Shown here: piece after piece, positions 45,249-53,983 of the stretch
Numbering within the stretch: position 1 is the first letter of the stretch
Layout: each line of letters starts with the position of its first letter
Origin: Shewanella sp. Arc9-LZ
GTDB lineage: Bacteria > Pseudomonadota > Gammaproteobacteria > Enterobacterales > Shewanellaceae
NCBI RefSeq assembly: GCF_010092445.1
Contig: NZ_CP048031.1
Coordinates: 3,720,001-3,784,000, forward strand
Length of the DNA: 64,000 nt
Direction: 5' to 3'
The notes under the pieces: model-generated
Database searches by the model: none
What the model was told of the DNA's origin: nothing
What the model saw: the letters and a program-made list of their open reading frames with translations, nothing else
Position numbers and translations under genes: made by a program

Positions 45249-46082
45249 TTATTCAATAGGAAGCGCAGCATCGCCGCCCCAAACTGCCCAAGAACCATCA
45301 TATAAAGCTGCTTGATGATGCCCTGCTACATATGAAGCCAGAATCAAAATACAGGCGGTAATTCCTGAACCACAGCTAAACACCCGTTGAGCATTATTAC
45401 TGGTATCTAAGGTGGCGAAAATTGTATGCAATTCACGGATAGATTTCATTTTAAAACCGTTTAATACCTGTGCAAAAGGCAAGTTGAGTGAACCGGGTAT
45501 ATGACCACTGCGCATGCCAACACGAGGTTCTGGTGACGTACCGTTAAACCGCCCTGCTGCTCGCGCATCAATAATATCAACTTTTGCATGACCAAGATGG
45601 GTTAACACAAACTCAGTGTCACACACCTTATATTGCTGCAAGCGGCCTTTAATATCACCAGAGTCAGTTGCTGTCGCAAACTGACGCACTGTGTCTCGCC
45701 CTTCACTGCGCCACTGTGGTAAACCGCCATCGAGTACAAATACCTTATCAAATCCCATTGCTTTAAAGGTCCACCACGCACGCGGTGCAGAATAAATGCC
45801 TTGGTCATCGTAAATAACTACGGTGCTATTATGGCTTATTCCTAATGATTTAGTTGCAACAGTAAATTGATCTTCCGTGGGCATAGCGTGAGTTTGTGGA
45901 GATTGATGATTGAAAAAAAGTTTATCTATTTGGCACGATAATGCACCAGGAATAACGTAAAGCTCATCATAAACAAGTGGTTCTTTTCCCAGCACAATGT
46001 CTATGCTGGCATCTAGTAATACAAGGTCTGGGTCTTCTAAGTGTTGCGCTAACCAATCGGTGGTCACTAAAGGAAAATTCAC
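45249..46082 (-). CDS. sseA: 3-mercaptopyruvate sulfurtransferase (two-rhodanese protein)
   Basis: Transfers sulfur from 3-mercaptopyruvate to thiophilic acceptors. The 277-aa protein has two rhodanese domains: an inactive N-terminal one with VIYDDQGIYSAPRAWWTFK and a catalytic C-terminal one with the loop CGSGITA (Cys237), the MST-type CGSGVTA form rather than thiosulfate-sulfurtransferase CRxGxx. The start is GTG at 46082 with AGAGG before it. Downstream repeats come within 15 bp of its stop but leave the gene intact. Confidence 0.92.
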   Translation of the reverse strand: MNFPLVTTDWLAQHLEDPDLVLLDASIDIVLGKEPLVYDELYVIPGALSCQIDKLFFNHQSPQTHAMPTEDQFTVATKSLGISHNSTVVIYDDQGIYSAPRAWWTFKAMGFDKVFVLDGGLPQWRSEGRDTVRQFATATDSGDIKGRLQQYKVCDTEFVLTHLGHAKVDIIDARAAGRFNGTSPEPRVGMRSGHIPGSLNLPFAQVLNGFKMKSIRELHTIFATLDTSNNAQRVFSCGSGITACILILASYVAGHHQAALYDGSWAVWGGDAALPIE

Positions 46083-46132
46083 ATTAAACCTCTCTTACAA
46101 TTGATGGCAAATATTGATTGAAAATATTGATG

Positions 46133-46555
46133 CTAACTCACACGAGTACTCTCATGATGATTGTCTATATAACGCTGAGTTAACCCACTTAAATAACTGA
46201 ATAAAATTATACCTACAGCATCGGCAACTAAATCGATGATGTCTAATGTTCTTGATGGGATAAAACCCTGGCTGATTTCTTCACTCAGGACGAATATCGA
46301 CACTAACACAGTGCCGTAATAAAGCGGAAGACGCCCGATACAAAAATGACGACTCTGCAGCGCTAAATTGGCCACAAAAGTTAATAACCCGAATAACAAC
46401 ATGTGACAAATCTTGTCACCATAGGGAACATGTTTTATTACGTCGAAAAACACACTTTGACTGCCAGTATTGGCGAGGTAAATAATCCACAAAATAAAAC
46501 TAAAAAAGCCACCAGCAACAATAATAGCTAAACGAGAGAAGCTCTTATGGGTCAT
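46133..46555 (-). CDS. VanZ-like membrane protein
   Basis: A 140-aa protein with four hydrophobic helices and the VanZ-family pattern: GDKICHMLLFGLLTF (D-K-x-x-H) in the second helix region and LSEEISQGFIPSRTLDIIDLVADAVG (E-x-x-Q, R-x-x-D-x-x-D) before the last helix. VanZ-type proteins affect glycopeptide tolerance or cell-envelope properties in some bacteria; the role here is unknown. It lies 50 bp upstream of sseA on the same strand and may share its transcript. Confidence 0.82.
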   Translation of the reverse strand: MTHKSFSRLAIIVAGGFFSFILWIIYLANTGSQSVFFDVIKHVPYGDKICHMLLFGLLTFVANLALQSRHFCIGRLPLYYGTVLVSIFVLSEEISQGFIPSRTLDIIDLVADAVGIILFSYLSGLTQRYIDNHHESTRVS

Positions 46556-46737
46556 CTGTATTCATCCGTGTATGACATGTTGAGGTAAATAATGCCTTTG
46601 AGTCTACAACGAATAGTTAGCATTTTAGCGTTAATTTTGCTTAACCTCCGCTCGCATTAAGGCCTCAGCAATATAGATGCACTTGTTAAACAAAATTTGA
46701 GTCATTGCTATGAGTTGTCCAGCGCTAATATGACCAA

Positions 46738-46766
46738 TAAAAAAGCCCTTTATTGCTAAAGGGCTT
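46738..46766 (-). terminator. Intrinsic terminator after puuC
   Basis: AAGCCCTTTA (46743-46752) and TAAAGGGCTT (46757-46766) close a 4-nt loop; on the minus strand TTTTATTGG follows. Confidence 0.88.
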
Positions 46767-46792
46767 GCTATTAATCTACATTAAAATGCCTG

Positions 46793-48289
46793 TTATAGGG
46801 CTATCCAAGTTGCTTTGATTTCGGTGTACTTATCAAACGCATGTAATGATTTATCTCGGCCATTACCTGACTGTTTATAACCACCAAACGGTGCAGTCAT
46901 GTCGCCACCATCATAATGGTTAATCCATACCATACCGCTGCGCAGCGCTTTGGCTGTTTTGTGAGCTTTGCTTAAGTTTGATGTCCACACACCTGCCGCT
47001 AAACCATACATAGTGTCGTTGGCAATCTTGACGGCTTGTTCCATGCCATCAAACTCGATAACTGATAACACAGGGCCAAAAATCTCTTCGCTGGCAATGG
47101 TCATGTCATTTCTAACATTACTAAAAATGGTTGGTTGCACGTACATGCCGCCGGTTTCTGCCATCACTTGTTTACCACCATCAACTAAGGTAGCACCTTG
47201 CTCGCTACCGGCCTTGATGTAATTAAGCACGTTGGTCAGTTGCTGTTGATCGACCATTGCGCCGCAGGTTGTTTTAGGATCAAGTGGATGCCCAGGTTGC
47301 CACCCTTGCATTTCTTCAACAATAAGCTTGATTAACTCATCTTTTACCCCTGACTCAACCAATAAACGAGAACCCGCAGTGCACACTTCGCCTTGGTTAA
47401 AAGCAATGGCGACTGCGGCGGCTTCTGCAGCGGCTTTTAAATCTGGTGCGTCATTAAACACAATATTAGGGCTCTTACCGCCCGCTTCTAACCACACGCG
47501 CTTCATGTTCGACTCGCCTGCGTAAATCATTAACTGCTTAGCAATTTTAGTTGAACCAGTGAATACTAAAGTATCGACATCCATGTGCAGTGCCAACGCT
47601 TTACCAACTGTATGACCATAGCCTGGTAATACGTTTAATACCCCTGCCGGAATACCCGCTTCTATCGCTAATTGCGCCATGCGAATAGCCGTAAGTGGTG
47701 ATTTTTCAGATGGCTTTAAAATCACACTATTACCCGTGGCGAGTGAAGGCCCAAGCTTCCAACATGCCATAATCATTGGGAAATTCCATGGCACAATGGC
47801 TGCAACCACACCTACGGGTTCGCGAGTGATCATGCCTATTTCATTATGAGCAGTGGGAGCAATTTCATCATAAATTTTATCTATCGCTTCACCATACCAA
47901 CGTATAGCACGAGCGGCACCGACCACATCAACACCTTTGGAATGCTGAATCGGCTTACCCATATCAAGCGTTTCAAGTAACGCCAATTCATCGGCATTTT
48001 CTTCGAGTAAATCAGCAAACTTAATCATGACTTGCTTGCGCTTTACTGGCGGTAACATTGACCAAGTACCCGCTTCAAACACTTCACGCGCGTTCGCTAC
48101 AGCAAGGTTAGCATCGGCTAAATCACAACTAGCCACTTTAGCTAATACTTGGCCATCAATAGGGCTGATACAGTCAAATGTGTCACCAGAAGCGGCACCT
48201 TGATATTGACCATTAATGAAAGCTTGCCCAGTGATTTTTAGACTTGCTGCTAGTGCTTCCCAATCGCTACGACTTGTTGGAGTACTCAT
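46793..48289 (-). CDS. puuC: Gamma-glutamyl-gamma-aminobutyraldehyde dehydrogenase
   Basis: NAD(P)-dependent aldehyde dehydrogenase, 498 aa, oxidising gamma-glutamyl-aminobutyraldehyde to gamma-glutamyl-GABA. It matches E. coli PuuC closely in LLETLDMGKPIQHS, ARAIRWYGEAIDKIYDE, VPWNFPMIMACWKLGP, VWLEAGGKSPNIVF, catalytic Cys in FNQGEVCTAGSRL, and the C-terminal PFGGYKQSGNGRDKSLHA. It may also act on 3-aminopropanal or 4-aminobutanal. Divergent from the omega-transaminase gene across a 312-bp region with an AAAACACTTT motif; separated from puuB by the repeat island, sseA and vanZ-like genes. Confidence 0.92.
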   Translation of the reverse strand: MSTPTSRSDWEALAASLKITGQAFINGQYQGAASGDTFDCISPIDGQVLAKVASCDLADANLAVANAREVFEAGTWSMLPPVKRKQVMIKFADLLEENADELALLETLDMGKPIQHSKGVDVVGAARAIRWYGEAIDKIYDEIAPTAHNEIGMITREPVGVVAAIVPWNFPMIMACWKLGPSLATGNSVILKPSEKSPLTAIRMAQLAIEAGIPAGVLNVLPGYGHTVGKALALHMDVDTLVFTGSTKIAKQLMIYAGESNMKRVWLEAGGKSPNIVFNDAPDLKAAAEAAAVAIAFNQGEVCTAGSRLLVESGVKDELIKLIVEEMQGWQPGHPLDPKTTCGAMVDQQQLTNVLNYIKAGSEQGATLVDGGKQVMAETGGMYVQPTIFSNVRNDMTIASEEIFGPVLSVIEFDGMEQAVKIANDTMYGLAAGVWTSNLSKAHKTAKALRSGMVWINHYDGGDMTAPFGGYKQSGNGRDKSLHAFDKYTEIKATWIAL

Positions 48290-48601
48290 TGTGACCTCGA
48301 AATAATAAATGGATTGATAAGCACCAAACTGCGCTAAAAAGCAGGTGCTAAACCTAAAATTTGTGTCACATAAAATGGATTATCGACACAATAACCTTGA
48401 TGAATATTGTCACCTGATTATGCTCAACAGCAAGATATTTTCAATATATTTTACAAAATAGGCACATTTAGTTTAAATAAATGCACAAAACACTTTAACG
48501 TTCATTATTTTTGACATAGCATAGCGAATATTCGTCACTCATTATTTAATCAATTTGAGATGAATCCCTAGTAATTGTAGCTATCAATGTAGAGTCAATT
48601 T
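48290..48601. other. Divergent control region between puuC and the omega-transaminase gene
   Basis: No gene is seen in 312 bp. It is AT-rich and contains AAAACACTTTAACG starting at 48487, plus several A/T stretches suited to promoters for both directions. Confidence 0.5.
48487..48496. promoter_or_regulatory. AAAACACTTT motif between puuC and the omega-transaminase gene
   Basis: Third exact copy of the decamer, 106-115 bp upstream of the plus-strand gene and ~200 bp upstream of puuC. Candidate shared operator. Confidence 0.4.
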
Positions 48602-49954
48602 ATGAGCGAATATCAGCAAAATGGAACTGGCGATTCATCGCAAACATTGCCGAACATGGCACATTTTTGGATGCCGTTTACTGCCAATAAGCAATTTAAG
48701 ACTAATCCTAGGCTTTTGGTTTCGGCACAAGGAATGTATTACACCGATATTGAAGGCAATAAAGTACTCGATGCTACTGCCGGTTTATGGTGTTGCAATG
48801 CTGGCCACGGCCGCCAAGAAATTTCCCAAGCGGTAAGCAAACAAATTAGCCAAATGGATTATGCACCGTCTTTTCAAATGGGCCATCCGCTCGCCTTTGA
48901 ATTAGCGCATAAACTCAGTCAGCTGAGCCCTGACGGATTGGATAAGGTGTTTTTTACCAATTCCGGTTCAGAATCGGTAGATACCGCCCTAAAAATGGCG
49001 CTTTGTTATCATCGCGCTAATGGTCAAGCCACGCGTACTCGGTTTATCGGCCGCGAGCTTGGTTATCATGGTGTCGGTTTTGGCGGGATTTCAGTCGGTG
49101 GGATCAGTAATAATCGCAAAACCTTTAGTCAGCAATTACTCCAGGGGATCGATCACCTGCCTCATACACTCGATATTGCCAATAATGCCTTTAGCCACGG
49201 TTTACCGCCACACGGTTTGGATAAAGCCGAAGTGCTTGAGCAACTGATTGCCTTACATGGCGCCGAGAACATTGCCGCGGTCATTGTTGAGCCTATGTCT
49301 GGTTCTGCTGGGGTTATTTTACCGCCAGATGGGTACTTAACGCGGTTACGCGAAATCACCCAAAAGCACGGCATTTTATTAATATTCGATGAAGTGATCA
49401 CCGGCTTTGGCCGAGTCGGTGCCGCCTTTGCCAGCGAGCGCTGGCAAGTTACCCCAGACATGATCACCACAGCCAAAGCCATTAATAATGGTGCAATTCC
49501 AATGGGGGCGGTATTTGTTAGCAATACCATTCACGACACCTGCATGCATGGCCCTGATGAATTAATAGAGTTTTTCCATGGTTATACCTATTCCGGTCAT
49601 CCGGTCGCGGCAGCCTCAGCACTTGCGACCTTATCCATATATGAAGATGAGCAATTATTTGAACGCGCAAAAGGGCTTGAGTCTTATTTCGAGCAAGCGG
49701 TTCACAGCCTTAAAGGTTTACCAAACGTCATTGATATTCGTAATACCGGTTTAGTTGCAGGTATTCAATTAGCACCAAGTGATAAAGGCGTGGGTAAACG
49801 AGGTTATGACATTTTTGATCATTGCTTTAGGCATGGCGCGTTAGTACGGGCAACGGCTGACATTATTGCAATATCTCCGCCACTTATAGTGGAAAAGTCA
49901 CAAATCGACGACATGGTTAATTACATTACCGATGCAATTAACACTGTTGGTTAA
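48602..49954 (+). CDS. Omega-amino acid:pyruvate aminotransferase
   Basis: Class III PLP transaminase, 450 aa, predicted to convert beta-alanine (and similar omega-amino acids) plus pyruvate to malonate semialdehyde plus alanine. It parallels Pseudomonas omega-APT (BauA): HFWMPFTANKQF, ATAGLWCCNAGHGR, FTNSGSESVDTALKMAL, RELGYHGVGFGGISVGG, IFDEVITGFGRVGAAF and the PLP lysine in TTAKAINNGAIPMGAVF. With mmsA 53 bp downstream it forms a beta-alanine module, which could receive beta-alanine from spermidine or diaminopropane breakdown. Confidence 0.87.
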   Translation: MSEYQQNGTGDSSQTLPNMAHFWMPFTANKQFKTNPRLLVSAQGMYYTDIEGNKVLDATAGLWCCNAGHGRQEISQAVSKQISQMDYAPSFQMGHPLAFELAHKLSQLSPDGLDKVFFTNSGSESVDTALKMALCYHRANGQATRTRFIGRELGYHGVGFGGISVGGISNNRKTFSQQLLQGIDHLPHTLDIANNAFSHGLPPHGLDKAEVLEQLIALHGAENIAAVIVEPMSGSAGVILPPDGYLTRLREITQKHGILLIFDEVITGFGRVGAAFASERWQVTPDMITTAKAINNGAIPMGAVFVSNTIHDTCMHGPDELIEFFHGYTYSGHPVAAASALATLSIYEDEQLFERAKGLESYFEQAVHSLKGLPNVIDIRNTGLVAGIQLAPSDKGVGKRGYDIFDHCFRHGALVRATADIIAISPPLIVEKSQIDDMVNYITDAINTVG

Positions 49955-50007
49955 CGCTGTTAGTTAATATTTTCTGAATACATATTTTGCTTAAAAGGAT
50001 CCCGTTC

Positions 50008-51507
50008 ATGCTTAACATCACTCATTTTGTCGATGGGCAACACACTCCAGCCAGTCAACGTAATCAAACCATCTATGATCCTGCTACGGGGGAAACTCGT
50101 GGCCAAGTATCACTGGCGAGTCACGATGAAGTAAGCTTGGCGGTAACGGTTGCCAAAAATGCCTATCAGACTTGGTCGCAAGTGACGCCACTTAATCGTG
50201 CTCGGGTATTATTTAAGTTTAAAGCGTTAGTAGAGCAAAATATTGATAAATTGGCCCAACTCATCACTCTTGAACATGGCAAAGTGTTGGATGATGCTAA
50301 AGGTGAAATTACCCGAGGGCTTGAAGTTGTTGAGTTTGCTTGCGGCATTCCGCATTTACTCAAAGGTGAACATACTCAACAAGTGGGTGGTGGCGTTGAC
50401 TCATGGTCTGTTAACCAATCGTTGGGTGTCGTCGCCGGTATTTCACCGTTTAACTTTCCTGTTATGGTGCCAATGTGGATGTTCCCTATCGCAATAGCCT
50501 GCGGTAATACCTTTATCATGAAGCCGTCTGAAAAAGACCCCAGTGCAGTAATGTTTATTGCCGAATTACTGACACAAGCAGGCCTGCCAAATGGCGTGTT
50601 TAACGTGATTAATGGCGATAAAGAAGCCGTTGATGCTTTATTAACTCATCCCGATGTTCACGCGATTAGTTTTGTTGGCTCAACCCCGATTGCCGAATAC
50701 ATTTACAGCACCGCCTCTGCCCACGGTAAACGAGTGCAAGCATTGGGCGGGGCTAAAAATCACATGTTATTAATGCCAGATGCTGACTTAGATCAAGCGG
50801 TCAATGCATTAATGGGTGCAGCATATGGTAGTGCAGGTGAACGCTGTATGGCTATTTCGGTGGTACTCGCGGTCGGCGATGTGGGCGACAAATTAGTCGA
50901 GGCATTATTACCGCAAATTAGTGCCTTAAAAATTGGCAGCGGTATTACCCCTGAAATGGACATGGGACCGTTAATTTCGGCCCAGCATTTAGCTAAAGTA
51001 CGCGATTATGTCGAAGCGGGTGTTAAGGAAGGTGCAACATTAGTCGTTGATGGCCGAGACATCAGTATTCAAGACCACCAGCAAGGTTACTTTTTAGGTG
51101 CGTGCTTATTTGACCATGTCACGCCAACGATGAGCATTTACCAACAGGAAATTTTTGGTCCTGTGTTAGCCATCGTCCGCGTCGATAACTATGCCGATGC
51201 ATTGACGCTGATTAACCAACACGAATTTGGTAATGGCACCGCTATTTTTACTCAAAGTGGCCAAGTAGCTCGTCACTTTTGTCACCATGTTGAAGTGGGC
51301 ATGGTCGGCGTTAATGTGCCGATTCCGGTGCCGATGGCATTTCATAGCTTTGGCGGTTGGAAACGATCGCTATTTGGGCCGCTGCACATGCACGGACCTG
51401 ATGGCGTTCGTTTTTATACCAAGCGCAAAGCCATTACCGCTCGCTGGCCACAAGCTAAAACCGACACTAATGAACCTTCGGCATTTATTATGCCGACCAT
51501 GAAATAA
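50008..51507 (+). CDS. mmsA: CoA-acylating methylmalonate/malonate-semialdehyde dehydrogenase
   Basis: Oxidative decarboxylation of (methyl)malonate semialdehyde to acetyl- or propionyl-CoA. The 499-aa protein begins LNITHFVDGQHT and contains ARVLFKFKALVEQNIDKLA, GISPFNFPVMVPMWMFPIA, KPSEKDPSA, QALGGAKNHMLLMPDADLD (G-A-K-N-H) and the catalytic Cys in SAGERCMAISV; these are MmsA hallmarks distinguishing it from ordinary ALDHs. The ATG at 50008 has AAAAGGAT upstream. In the context of the transaminase just before it, malonate semialdehyde is the likely substrate. Confidence 0.92.
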   Translation: MLNITHFVDGQHTPASQRNQTIYDPATGETRGQVSLASHDEVSLAVTVAKNAYQTWSQVTPLNRARVLFKFKALVEQNIDKLAQLITLEHGKVLDDAKGEITRGLEVVEFACGIPHLLKGEHTQQVGGGVDSWSVNQSLGVVAGISPFNFPVMVPMWMFPIAIACGNTFIMKPSEKDPSAVMFIAELLTQAGLPNGVFNVINGDKEAVDALLTHPDVHAISFVGSTPIAEYIYSTASAHGKRVQALGGAKNHMLLMPDADLDQAVNALMGAAYGSAGERCMAISVVLAVGDVGDKLVEALLPQISALKIGSGITPEMDMGPLISAQHLAKVRDYVEAGVKEGATLVVDGRDISIQDHQQGYFLGACLFDHVTPTMSIYQQEIFGPVLAIVRVDNYADALTLINQHEFGNGTAIFTQSGQVARHFCHHVEVGMVGVNVPIPVPMAFHSFGGWKRSLFGPLHMHGPDGVRFYTKRKAITARWPQAKTDTNEPSAFIMPTMK

Positions 51508-51519
51508 GTGAAGCCAACG

Positions 51520-51894
51520 ATGAAGCATATTAACGATATTACGCTTTTTAGTAGTCAATCAACTGCGGTTGAGTCGTATCACTTAACGGATGAAAAACTG
51601 CTTACTGGTGATCCACTGCAGTCAGTGCAAAACCATTTCGAAAGCCCGTGCAAGCAGTTTAATGTTGGTGTTTGGCAAAGTGAACCGGGCAGTTGGAATA
51701 TCAATTATAGCGAATATGAGTATTGCGATATTCTCGAAGGCTGTAGCATTATCACCGACAGCCAAGGCAAAAGCTTAACCGTCAATGCTGGTGATAAATT
51801 TGTTATTCCTGCTGGCTTTACCGGCACATGGGAAGTCGTCAATCATTGTAAAAAAATCTACGTTATGTTTGAACAACAGCTTGAACAAACATAG
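51520..51894 (+). CDS. Small cupin-domain protein (Cupin_3 type)
   Basis: A 124-aa single-domain cupin. The beta-barrel is seen as GVWQSEPGSWNINYSEYEYC, ILEGCSIITDSQGKSL, and AGDKFVIPAGFTGTWEV, a DUF861/Cupin_3 pattern. Members of this family include sugar or ureidoglycine-related proteins and many of unknown role. It begins 12 bp after mmsA, so it is probably cotranscribed and may serve amine or omega-amino-acid metabolism; this is context only. A GTG at 51508, directly after the mmsA stop, is an alternative start. Confidence 0.78.
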   Translation: MKHINDITLFSSQSTAVESYHLTDEKLLTGDPLQSVQNHFESPCKQFNVGVWQSEPGSWNINYSEYEYCDILEGCSIITDSQGKSLTVNAGDKFVIPAGFTGTWEVVNHCKKIYVMFEQQLEQT

Positions 51895-52014
51895 TGTTTA
51901 ACCGCCATGCGGTACAGACTAAATCGTTACGGTTTTAGGTCTGATAAGTGGCATTCGCAGCCGTTGTGTACCTAAATACCAACAACTGTATTTTATGTAA
52001 ATGGAGATAATATC

Positions 52015-52737
52015 GTGTCGAACACATTAAAAAGAACGCGAATTGCACTGTTAACTGGATTAACATTATCAGCTACCCTACTGGCTCCACTCGCTACGGC
52101 AGAAGTCTCTGGTGCAATCACTGTAACCAACGACTACCGCTTCCGAGGTGTGTCACAAAGTGCAGCAGATCCCGCACTACAAGGTAATATTGACTGGAGC
52201 CATGATAGCGGATTTTTCGTCGGTGCTTGGGCAAGTACCATTGATTTTGATGAGCCTGAATACAATGGCCCAGATGTAGAGATTGATTTGTATGCTGGTT
52301 ATTACGGTGAAATTAACGATGACACTAGTTATGACTTAACCTTGTACCGTTATAACTACCCTGGAGAAAGTGATTTAGACTATCTAGAAGTCAGCGCAGG
52401 TATCGACTTTAGTGGTTTTAGAGCCGCTTACTGGTTTACTAATGATTATGGTGGCAGCGATCTTGACCTACATTACACCGAAATCAATTATGGCTGGGAG
52501 TTTGCTGAAAACTGGAGCCTAGATTTGCATTATGGTTACAATTTTGGCGACGCCATTGATGACGGAGAAGGCTTTGACAGCTATTCAGACTACTCTATTG
52601 GTGTATCAACAGAAGTGTCAGGTTTTGGCATCTCGGTTGCGTATTTAGACACCGACATTGATGGTGATAATGAAGTAAGTTCTGATCTATATAAAAACAC
52701 CGGTACTTTATTAGCGAGCGTTAGTTACGCGTTCTAA
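52015..52737 (+). CDS. TorF/Gcw_chp-family putative outer-membrane porin
   Basis: A 240-aa protein with a signal peptide (cleavage likely after ATA near residue 29) and a mature part rich in alternating aromatic strands ending in SVSYAF, a C-terminal aromatic typical of outer-membrane beta barrels. The opening VSGAITVTNDYRFRGVSQSA is characteristic of the Gcw_chp (TorF) family. Many Asp residues make it acidic. The start is GTG at 52015 with TGGAG eight bases upstream. It may allow uptake of amines or amino acids from the adjacent catabolic locus, but specificity is unknown. Confidence 0.85.
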   Translation: MSNTLKRTRIALLTGLTLSATLLAPLATAEVSGAITVTNDYRFRGVSQSAADPALQGNIDWSHDSGFFVGAWASTIDFDEPEYNGPDVEIDLYAGYYGEINDDTSYDLTLYRYNYPGESDLDYLEVSAGIDFSGFRAAYWFTNDYGGSDLDLHYTEINYGWEFAENWSLDLHYGYNFGDAIDDGEGFDSYSDYSIGVSTEVSGFGISVAYLDTDIDGDNEVSSDLYKNTGTLLASVSYAF

Positions 52738-52785
52738 GCCGAGTGAGTTAATCAGTACCCATGATTACAAGTCAGTCTTAAAAAC

Positions 52786-52812
52786 AAAAAAACCGCCAAT
52801 GGCGGTTTTTTT
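52786..52812. terminator. Bidirectional terminator after the TorF-like gene
   Basis: ACCGCC (52792-52797) with GGCGGT (52801-52806), extended by seven A and seven T, closes a 3-nt loop. It serves the plus-strand porin gene and the minus-strand small gene at 52867-53046. Confidence 0.92.
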
Positions 52813-52866
52813 ATGACTAATATTTAACGAAAAACAGTAGCGATACAACAAAAGAAAAAACGGAAA

Positions 52867-53046
52867 TTACTTAGTATTCAAACCTGTTAGCGGCTGCCCT
52901 AGGGCTTGTTTTTTAACGCATTGCCAACCATCAGCAAGATTTTGTAATTGCTCGTTTCGTTGCGGAAACTGGCTGGCTAAATTACGCATCAGTGATGATT
53001 GAATCTCACAAATTTCGGCCCAACGATCAGCATTAGATAATGGCAT
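52867..53046 (-). CDS. 59-aa small protein of unknown function
   Basis: A short frame beginning MPLSNADRWAEICEIQSSLM and ending LGQPLTGLNTK. AAGGATTGAAA stands before the ATG with ideal spacing (AAGGA seven bases upstream), and its stop is 55 bp from a bidirectional terminator. Composition is protein-like: soluble, helical, Gln/Asn-rich with one Cys in DGWQCVKKQ. No family was recognised. It lies between a porin gene and a DUF3634 gene. Reality as a gene is likely but rests on start-site and composition evidence. Confidence 0.7.
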   Translation of the reverse strand: MPLSNADRWAEICEIQSSLMRNLASQFPQRNEQLQNLADGWQCVKKQALGQPLTGLNTK

Positions 53047-53452
53047 TTTTCAATCCTTAAATAAGTTGTACATCCGTTTACATGCGTTCATGTATGTACA
53101 TTAATGTAGCACAGCCCACTTTTTTAGAAAGCTATATTTACACCGTAAATCAGCTTAAAAAAACGCCACACACATACCAATTAAGCTTTTAGCTGATTTA
53201 AAAGAAATTTTGTTTCATAAAAAAGAAACACGCATTCAATTAATATGAGTCAAACAATGAACTGCTAATCTAAAGCACTTATATGAAAAAATGATATGAC
53301 AACATTTGATGGATTCATAAATGAGGTTTTATTGATGCGATATAATTTAGATCTTGCGCATAGATTTCAATAAAATAGCATTGCATCCATGGCATACCAG
53401 AGTATCTTATTGTTATAGCAACCGTTGAATATACGGCACAAAGGAGCGAACT
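53047..53452. other. 406-bp spacer upstream of the DUF3634 gene
   Basis: An AT-rich region without a convincing gene or strong hairpin. It must contain promoters for the divergent small gene and DUF3634 gene; none was clear enough to call. Confidence 0.5.
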
Positions 53453-53797
53453 ATGGCTGATACCATCATAAAAATACTGATAATCGCAGGGTTATTTTTT
53501 CTGGCCTATAAACTGATTTTTAGTGGTAACCGTGGATTAACACTTTTTGAGATGCATTTTAAAGATGGCAAGCTCAATAAGCATAAAGGCAAAATACCGG
53601 AGAAGTTTGAACGTGATTGTCGTGCCATAGCCAAATCTAATAAACTGACTTGCACAGTCAGAGCTGAAAAATCTGGTGACGTACGTTTACACGTGTCGGC
53701 CAATATTGGCGATAATTTAATCCAGCAAATTCGTAACCAGTTTCCATTTGAGTATTACGATAAGAAACAGTCAGACGCGTCTAAACTTAAAGGCTAA
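53453..53797 (+). CDS. DUF3634 family small membrane-anchored protein
   Basis: A 114-aa protein with one N-terminal membrane helix (IIKILIIAGLFFLAYKLIF) and a basic C-terminal domain. The segment TLFEMHFKDGKLNKHKGKIP and the RDCRAIAKSN and RLHVSANI stretches match DUF3634 proteins of Vibrio and Shewanella. Function unknown. AAAGGAGCGAACT precedes the ATG. It ends at a strong terminator. Confidence 0.82.
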   Translation: MADTIIKILIIAGLFFLAYKLIFSGNRGLTLFEMHFKDGKLNKHKGKIPEKFERDCRAIAKSNKLTCTVRAEKSGDVRLHVSANIGDNLIQQIRNQFPFEYYDKKQSDASKLKG

Positions 53798-53817
53798 CAT
53801 GGCCTGTTGAGCAAACG

Positions 53818-53845
53818 AAAAATGGACTCTAATGAGTCCATTTTT
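53818..53845. terminator. Bidirectional terminator after the DUF3634 gene
   Basis: AAAAATGGACTC (53818-53829) pairs perfectly with GAGTCCATTTTT (53834-53845) around TAAT; it lies between convergent DUF3634 and DUF3833 genes. Confidence 0.92.
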
Positions 53846-53983
53846 GTGTCTGTTTTCATGTCTATTTAGATTTAGTAAAAGTGACTGTACGCTCTAACTT
53901 AGTGCCCGACTATTGCTTAACACTTTCAGGGCTCAGCTTTTATGCTTAGTCGATTTAACTATTCAATGACTTAGCGATACCAC

